Below are positions 57,124 to 64,000 of a DNA stretch of 64,000 nucleotides, piece by piece. The stretch covers positions 86,809,995 to 86,873,994 of the forward strand of contig OV050031.1 in NCBI GenBank assembly GCA_920105625.2. The letters run 5' to 3'. Under the pieces are notes generated by a model that was not told the origin of the DNA, made no database searches, and saw only the letters and a list, made by a program, of their open reading frames with translations. The position numbers and the translations under genes were made by a program. The first letter of the stretch is position 1, and each line of letters opens with the position of its first letter. This DNA is from Clusia tigrina (taxonomy: Eukaryota > Arthropoda > Insecta > Diptera > Clusiidae).

Positions 57124-60100
57124 TTGCCGCTGCCGATTGGGGGTCTGCTGCCTTCTTTATGCCTATATTTATCCCTATCTGCCTCAGTCGGAGTCTTAGT
57201 CGGCATCGCAGCCTCTGTCAGCGTCTCTGTAGGTGTTTCAGTCTCTGCCGCTGTCGATTGGGGGGTCTGCTGCCAACTGTATTCCTATATCTACCCCTAT
57301 CTGCCTCAGTCGGCATCTCAGTCGGCGTCGCAGCCTCTATCAGCGTCTTTGTAGGCGTCTCAGTCGCTGCCGCAGTCGATTGGGGGCGCTGCTGCCTTCT
57401 CTATGCCTATATCTACCCTATCTGCCTCAGTCGGCGTCTCAGCCTCTGTCAGAGTCTCTGTAGGCGTCTCAGTTGTTGCCGCTGTCGATTGGTGGATATG
57501 CTGCCTTCTCTATGCGTATATCTGCCCCTACCTGCCTCAGTCGGCATCTCAGTCGGCGTCGCAGCCTCTACCAGCATCTCTGTAGGCGTCTCAGTTGTTG
57601 CCGCTGTCGATTGGAGAGTCTGCTGCGTCTCTATGCCAATATCTACCCCTACCTGCCTCAGTCGGCGTCACAGTAGGCTTCTCAGCCTCTGTCAGCGTCT
57701 CTGTGGGTGTATCGGTCACTGCCGCTATCGATTGGGGGGTCTGCTGCCTTCTCTATGCTTATATCTACCCTTATCTGCCTCAGTCGTCGTCTCAGTCGGC
57801 GTCGCAGCCCCTGTCAGCGTCTCTGAAAGCGTCTCAGTCGCTGCCGCTGTTTATTGGGGTGTCTGCTGCCTTCTCTATGCCTATATCTACCCCTATCTGC
57901 CTCAGTCGGCGTCTCTGTCGGCGTCGCAGCCTCTGTCAGCGTCTCTGTAGGCGTCTCAGTCGCTCCCGCTGTCGATTGGGGGGTCTGCTGCCTTCTCTAT
58001 GGCAATATCTGCCCCTCTCTGCCTCAGTCGGGGTCTCAGTCGGCGTCGCAGCCTCTGTCAGCGTCTCTGTAGGCGTCTCGGTCACTGCCGATGTCGATTG
58101 GGGGGGTATTATGCCTTCTCTATGCCAATATCTACCCTTGTCTGCCTTATTCGGCGTCTCAGTCGGCGTCGCAGCCTCTGTCCGCGTCTCTATAGGCGTC
58201 TCAGCCGCTGCCTCTGTCGATTGGGGGGTCTGCCACCTCCTCTATGCCTATATCTACCCATATATGCCTCAGTCGGCGTCTCAGTCGGCGTCGCAGCCTC
58301 TGTCAGTGTCTCTGTAGGCGTCTCAGTCGCTGCCGCTGTCGATTGGGGGGTCCGCTGCTTTCTCTTTGCCTATATTTACCTCTATCTGCCTCAGTCGGCG
58401 TCGCAGCCTCTATCAGCGTCTCTGTAGGCGTCTCAGTTGTTGCCGCTGTCGATTGGGTTGTCTGCTGCCTTTTCTATGCCCATGTCAAAACATCTCTGCC
58501 TCAGTCGGCGTCTCAGTCGGCGTCGCAGCCTCTTGTCAGCGTCTCTGTAGGGATCTCAGTCGTTGCTGCTGTAGATTGGGGGGGCTGCTGCCTTCTCTAT
58601 GCCTATATCTACCCCTACCTGCCTCAGTCGCCGCCACAGTCGGCTTCGCAGCCTCTTGTCAGCGTCTCTGTAGGGATCTCAGTCGTTGCTGCTGTCGATT
58701 GGGGGGGCTGCTGCCTTCTCTATGCCTATATCTACCCCTACCTGCCTCAGTTGGCGTCACAGTCGGCTTCTCAGCCTCTGTCAGCGTCACTGTAGGCGTC
58801 TCAGCCGCTGCCTCTGTCGATTGGGGGGTCTGCCACCTTCTCTATGCCTATATCTACCCATATATGCCTCAGTCGGCGTCGCAGCCTCTGTCAGAGTCTC
58901 TGTACGCGTTTTAGTCGCTGCCGCTGTCGATTGGAGGTCCGCTGCTTTCTCTATGCCAATCGTCTCTCTGCCTCAGTCGGGATCTCAGTCGGCATCGCAG
59001 CCTCTGTCAGCGTCTTTGTAGGCGTCTCAGTCGCTGCCGCTGTCGATTGGGGGGTCTGCTGCCTTCTCTTTGCCTATATTTACCTCTATCTGCCTCAGTC
59101 GGCATCTCAGTCGGCGTCGCAGCCTCTATCAGCGTCTCTGTAGGCGTTTCAGTTGTTGCCGCTGTCGATTGGGTTGTCTGCTGCCTTCTCTATGCCTATA
59201 TCTACCCCTATATGTACCCCTACCTGCCTCAGTTGGCGTCACAGTCGGCTTCTCCGCCTCTGTCAGCGTCTCTGTAGGCGTCTCAGTTGTTGCCGCTGTC
59301 GATTGGGGGGGGTCTGCTGCTCTCTCTATGCCAATATCTACCCATATTTGTCTCTATCGGCGTCGCAGTCTCTGTCAGCGTCTCTGTAGGCGTCTCAGCC
59401 GCAGCCGTTGTCGATTGAGGGGTCTGCTGCCTTCTCTATGCCTATATCTACCTCTACCTGCCTCAGTCGCCGTCACAGTCGGCTTCGCAGCCTCTGTCAG
59501 CGTCTCTGTAGGCGTCTCAGTCGCCACTGCTGTCGATTAGGGGTTCTGCTGCCTTCTCTATTCCTATCTCTACCCCTACCTGCCTCAGTTGGCGTCACAG
59601 TCGGCTTCTCAGCCTCTGTCAGCGTCTCTGTAGGTATCTCAGTTGTTGCCGCTGTCGATTGGGGGGACTGCTGCTCTCTCTATGCCAATATCTACCCCTA
59701 CCTGCCGCAGTCAGCATCTCAGTCGGCGTCGCACCCTCTGTCAGCGTCTCTGTAGGCGTCTCATTTGTTGCCTCTGTAGATTGGGGGGTCTGCTGCCTTC
59801 TCTATGCCTATGTCTACCCCTCTCAGCCTCAGCCGGCGTCTCAGTCGGCGTCGCAGCCTATGTCAGCGTCTCTGTAGGCGTCTCAATCGCTGCCGCCTTC
59901 GATTGGGGGGTCTGCTGCAGTCTCTATTGCAATATCTACCCCTATCTGCCTCAGTCGGCGTAGCAGCCTTTGTCAGCGTCTCTGTAGGCGTCTCAGTCCC
60001 TGCCGCTGTCGATTGGGGGGACTTCTGCCTTCTGTATGCCTATATTTACCACTATCTGCCTCATTCGGCATCGCAGTCTGCGTCGCAGCCTCTATCAGCT

Positions 60101-63100
60101 TCTCTGTATGCATCTCAGTTGTTGCCGCTGTCGATTGGGTTGTCTGCTGCCTTCTCTATGCCTATGTCTAACCCTCTCTGCCTCAGTCGGAGTCTCAGTC
60201 GGCGTCGCAGCCTCTGTCAGCGTCGTAGCCTCTGTCAGCGTCTCTGAAGGCGTCTCAGTCGCTGCCGCTGTTGATTGGGGGTCTGCTGCCAACTGTATGT
60301 CTATATCTACCCCTATCTGCCTCAGTCGGCATCTCAGTCGACGTCGCAGCCTCTATCAGCGTCTCTGTATACGTCTCAGTGGTTGCCGCTGTCGACTGGT
60401 GGGTCTGCTGCCTTCTCTATACCTATATCTACCCCTACCTGCCTCAGTCGGCGTCACAGTCGGCTTCGCTGCCTCTGTCAGCGTGTCTGTGGGCGTCTCA
60501 GTCGCCGCCGCTGTCGATTGGGGGTTCTGCTGCCTTCTCTATGCCTATATCTACCCCTATCTACCTCAGTCGGCGTCTCAGTCGGCGTCTCAGTCGGCGT
60601 CGCAGCCTCTATCGGCGTCTTTGTAGGCGTCTCAATTGCTGGCGCTGTCGATTGGGGGGTCTGCAGCCTTCTCTATCCCTATATCTACCCTTATCTGCCT
60701 CAGTCGGCGTCTCAGTCGGCGTCGCAGCCTCTGTCAGCGTCTCTGTAGGCGTCTCAGTCGGTGCCGCTGTCGAGTGGGGGGTCTGCTGCCTTCTCTATGC
60801 CTATATTTACCCCTACTGCCTCAGTCAGCGTCTCAGTCGGCGTCGCAGCCTGTTGCCAGCGTCTCTGTAGGGATCTCAGTCGTTGCCGCTGTCGATTGGG
60901 GGTCTGCTGCAAACTGTATGCCTATATCTACCCCTATCTGCTTCAGTCGGTATCTCAGTCGGCGTCGCAGCCTCTATCAGCGTATCTGTAGGCGTCTCAG
61001 TTGTTGCCGCTGTCGATTGGGGGGTCTGGTGCCTTCTCTATGCCTATGTCTAGCCCTCTCTGCCTCAGTCGGCGTCGCAGCCTCTGTCAGCGTCTCTGAA
61101 GGTGTCTCAGTCGCTGCCGCCGTCGATTGGGGGTCTGCTGCCTTCTCTATGCCAATATCTACCCTTATCTGCCTCAGTCGGCGTCGCAGCCTTTGTCAGC
61201 GTCTCTGTAGGCGTCTCAGTCGCTGCCGCTGTCGATTGAGGGTCTGCTGCCAACTGTATGCCTATATGTACCCCTATCTGCCGCAGTCGGCATATCAGTC
61301 GGCGTCGCAGCCTCTATCAGCGTCTCTGTAGGCGTCTCAGTTGTTGCCGCTTTCGATTGGTGGGTCTGCTGCCTTCTCTATGCCTATATCTACCCTTACC
61401 TGCTTCAGTCGGCGTCACAGTCGGCTTCGCAGCCCCTGTCAGTGTCTCTGTAGGCGTCTCAGCCGCTGCCGCTGTCGATTGGGGGTTCTGCAGCGTTCTC
61501 TATGCCTATATCTACCCCTATCTGCCTCAGTCGGAGTCCCAGTCGGCGTCGCAGCCTCTGTCAGCGTCGCAGCCTCTGTCAGCGTGTCTGTAAGTGTCTC
61601 AGTCGCTGCCGCTGTCGATTGGGGGGTCTGCTGCCTTCTCTATGCCTATATCTACCCCTATCTGCGTCAGTCGGCGTCGCAGCCTCTGTCAGCGTCGTAG
61701 CCTCTGTCAGCGTCTCTGTAGGCGTCTCAGTCGCTGGCGCTGTCGATTGGGGGTCTGCAGCCATCTCTATCCCTATATCTACCCTTATCTGCCTCAGTCG
61801 GCGTCTCAGTCGGCGTCGCAGCCTCTGTCAGCGTCTCTCTAGGCGTCTCAGTCGCTGCCGCGTTCGAGTGGGGGGCCGCTGCCTTCTCTATGCCTATATC
61901 TACCCCTATCTGCCTCAGTCAGCGTCTCAGTCGGCATCGCAGCCTCTTGCCAGCGTCATCGTAGGGATCTCAGTCGTTGCCGCTGTCGATTGGGGGTCTG
62001 CTGCCAACTGTATGCCTATATCCACCCCTATCTGCTTCAGTCGGTATCTGAGTCGGCGTCGCAGCCTCTATCAGCGTCTCTGTAGGCGTCTCAGTTGTTG
62101 CCGCTGTCGATTGGGGGGTCTGGTGCCTTCTCTATGCCTATGTCTAGCCCTCTCTGCCTCAGTCGGCGTCTCAGTCGGCGTCGCAGCCTCTGTCAGCGAC
62201 GCAGCCTCTCTCAGCGTCTCTGTAGGTGTCTCAGTCGCTGCCGCCGTCGATTGGGGGGTCAGCTGCCTTCTCTATGCCAATATCTACCCCTATCTGCCTC
62301 AGTCAGCGTCTCAGTCAGGGTGGCACCCTCTGTCAGCGTCTCTGTAGGCGTCTCAGTCGCTGCCGCCGTCGATTGGGGGGTCTGCTGCCTTCTCTATGCC
62401 AATATCTACCCTTATCGGCCTCAGTCGGCGTCGCAGCCTCTGTCAGCGTCTCTGTAGGCGTCTCAGTCGCTGCCGCTGTCGATTGGGGGTCTGCTGCGTC
62501 TCTATGCCTATATCTACCCCTACCTGCCTCAGTCGATGTCACAGTAGGCTTCTCAGCCTCTGTCTGCGTCTCTGTAGGTGTCTCAGTCGCTGCCGCTGTC
62601 GATTGGGGGGTCTGCTGCCTTCTCAATGCCTATATCTACCCTTATCTGCCTCAGTCGTCGTCTCAGTCGGCGTTGCAGCCTCTGTCAGCGTCTCTGAATG
62701 CATCTCAGTCGCTGCCGCTGTCGATTGGGGGGTCTTCTGCCTTCTCTATGCCTATATCTACCCCGATCTGCCTCAGTCGGCGTCTCAGTCGACATTTCAG
62801 TCGGCGTCGCAGCCTCTGTCAGCGTCTCTGTAGGCGTCTCAGTTGCTGCCGCTGTCGATTGGGGGTCTGCTGCGTCTCTATGCCTATATCTACCCCTTCC
62901 TGCCTCAGTCGATGTCACAGTAGGCTTCTCAGCCTCTGTCTGCGTCTCTGTAGGCGTCTCAGTCGCTGCCGCTGTCGACAGGGGGTCTGCTGCCTTCCCT
63001 ATGCCTATATCTACCCCTACCTGCCTCAGTCGGCGTCAGAGTTGGCTTCTCAGCTTCTGTCAGCGTCTCTGTCGGCGTCTCAGTTGTTTCCGCTTTCGAT

Positions 63101-64000
63101 TGGGGGGTCTGCTGCCTTCAATATGCCTATATCTACCCCCATCTGCCTCAGTCGGCGTCTCAGTCGGCGTCTCAGTCAGCGTCTCAGTCGGCGTCGCAGC
63201 CTCTGTCAGCGTCTCTGCATGCGTCTCAGTCGCTGCCGCTGTCGATTGGAATATCTACTGCCTTCTCTATGCCTATATTTATCTCTATCTGCCTCAGTCA
63301 GCATCGAAGTCAGCGTCGCAGCCTCTGTCAGCGTCTCTGTAGGCGTCTCAGTCGCTGCCGCTGTCGACTGGGGGTCTGCTACCTCCTCTATGCCTATATC
63401 TACCCCTACCTGACTCAGTCGGCGTCACAGTCGGCTTCGCAGCATCTGTCAGCGTCTCTGTAGGTGTCTCAGTCGCTGCCACTGTCGAGTGGGGGGTCTG
63501 CTGCCTTCTCTATGCCTCTGTCAGTGTCGCAGCCTCTGTCAGCTTCTCTGTAGGTGTCTCAGTCGCTGCCGCCGTCGATTGGGGGGTCTGCTGCCTTCTC
63601 TATGCCAATATCTACCCCTATCTGCCTCAGTCAGCGTCTCAGTCAGGGTCGCTCCCTCTGTCAGCGTGTCTGTAGGCGTCTCAGTCGCTGCCGCCGTCGA
63701 TTGGGGGGTCTGCTGCCTTCTCTATGCCAATATCTACCCTTATCTTCCTCAGTCGGCGTCGCAGCCTCTGTCAGCGTCTCTGTAGGCGTCTCAGTTGCTG
63801 CCGCTGTTGATTGGGGGGGTCTGCTGTCTTCTCTATGCCTATATCTACCCCTATATGGCTCAGTCGGCGTCTCAGTCGGCGTCTCAGAAGCCGTCGCAGC
63901 CTCTGTCAGCATCTCTTTTGGCGTCTCAGTCGCTGCCGCTGTCGATTGGGGGGTCTGCTGCCTTCTCTATGCCAATATCTACCCCTATCTGCCTCAGTCA
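57124..64000. repeat. Higher-order repeat U7, counterpart of U3, cut by the window end
   Basis: GTCAAAACAT lies at 58484, 1360 bp in. Colinearity with U3 runs from the marker to about 63758 (partner about 39000) at offsets 24665-24666 and then 24757-24758. After that the sequence switches to monomers like 32210 (CCCCTATATGGCTCAGTCGG) rather than the 39.0-kb sequence. A one-base difference at about 37178, where U3 has GGACTGCAG and U7 has GGCATCGCAG, explains the last step. Confidence 0.85.

Larger units (their letters stand above)
45573..63758. repeat. ~18-kb superperiod segment, second copy (partner 21085-39000)
   Basis: Second copy of the segment described at 21085. Its left edge falls at the CAGTTAGCGTCTCAGTCAGG monomer and its right edge near the TATCTTCCTCAG monomer at about 63735. 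Outside these points the order of variant monomers differs between the two copies. Confidence 0.88.
1..64000. repeat. Giant head-to-tail satellite array of a ~122-bp monomer
   Basis: The same unit recurs from the first to the last base, with register points such as the 16-mer TATGCCTATATCTACC returning every 122 bp (for example 1323 to 1445). A hand consensus contains 41 C, 33 G, 36 T and 12 A, with about 10 CpG per unit. Every copy I read has the same orientation: the CTGCCTCAGTCGG motif is always on the + strand and I saw no run of its reverse complement. There is no stretch above about 100 bp without the repeat, so the array contains no insertion and no flank. Monomer length varies through 6-, 12- and 18-bp gains and losses and through the G-tract. 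Satellites of this scale are a eukaryotic feature; the host and chromosomal position cannot be read from the sequence. A unit of 122 bp is shorter than the ~150-180 bp often seen in nucleosome-sized centromeric satellites, so a large minisatellite is an equally fair name. Confidence 0.98.

Noticed and set aside
45573..63758. Assembly duplication artefact for the 24.5-kb superperiod
   Set aside because: The copies differ by scattered substitutions and by monomer- and 12-mer-sized indels, which a simple assembly copy would not give. Long reads would still be the proof.
1..64000. CRISPR array
   Set aside because: Monomers are contiguous with no unique spacers of constant length, units are 122 bp, and no cas-like gene is present.
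1..64000. Centromere protein box (CENP-B type) or a known centromeric satellite
   Set aside because: I did not see the CENP-B box core pattern (TTCG....A..CGGG) in the monomer types, and the unit is 122 bp. Centromere location cannot be inferred without chromatin data.
1..64000. Ribosomal, 5S or tRNA gene cluster
   Set aside because: Tandem rDNA was considered because of the multi-kb period, but every part of each period is the 122-bp satellite and no rRNA or tRNA sequence is present.

Overview
The whole 64,000-base window is one uninterrupted tandem-repeat (satellite) array. I find no protein-coding gene, RNA gene, transposon, CRISPR array, promoter or terminator. The base unit is about 122 bp. 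It is always head to tail and in the same orientation, and the array runs off both window ends. A hand-built consensus has about 61% G+C, about 10 CpG per unit and three times as many T as A on the + strand. About 520 units would fill the window. A satellite of this size points to a eukaryotic nuclear genome. Nothing in the sequence lets me name the species or clade, or say whether the array is centromeric, subtelomeric or interstitial.

Each 122-bp monomer has two parts. One is a 78-bp block of thirteen degenerate hexamers (TCGGCG, TCTCAG, TCGCAG, CCTCTG, TCAGCG and relatives). The other is a 44-bp core of non-hexameric sequence that starts with a G-tract and holds the TATGCCTATATCTACC stretch. 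The hexamer block gains and loses 6-, 12- and 18-bp pieces and the G-tract ranges from about 4 to 15 G, so monomers vary in length (90, 110, 116, 122, 134 bp and so on).

Above the monomer there are several tiers of higher-order repeat (HOR). (i) Positions 1-10 kb are dominated by a 2.76-3.07 kb HOR (type V; register points 3017, 6091, 8848). (ii) About 4.1-11.45 kb is duplicated at about 15.18-21.87 kb, offset 10.0-11.1 kb. (iii) From about 10.87 kb onward the array is built of a second HOR (type U), marked by TTGCCGCTGCCGATTGGGGG at 10874, 21283, 26055, 32459, 39297, 45771, 50544 and 57124, giving units of 4.77, 6.40, 6.84, 6.47, 4.77 and 6.58 kb and an unfinished last one. (iv) Four U units (21283-45770, 24,488 bp) form a superperiod that starts again at 45771, so about 18 kb (21.08-39.0 kb) recurs at 45.57-63.76 kb.

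Many open frames exist but none looks like a gene. 122 is not divisible by three, so every frame passes through the same three low-complexity peptides in turn and usually ends at the TAG in the third. G-tract changes shift the frame at random. The main interest is structural: a multi-tier HOR, hypervariable 12-bp expansions, and indels between duplicates that often match repeat-unit sizes. All comparisons were made by eye from coordinates and sequence. No identity percentages were computed.
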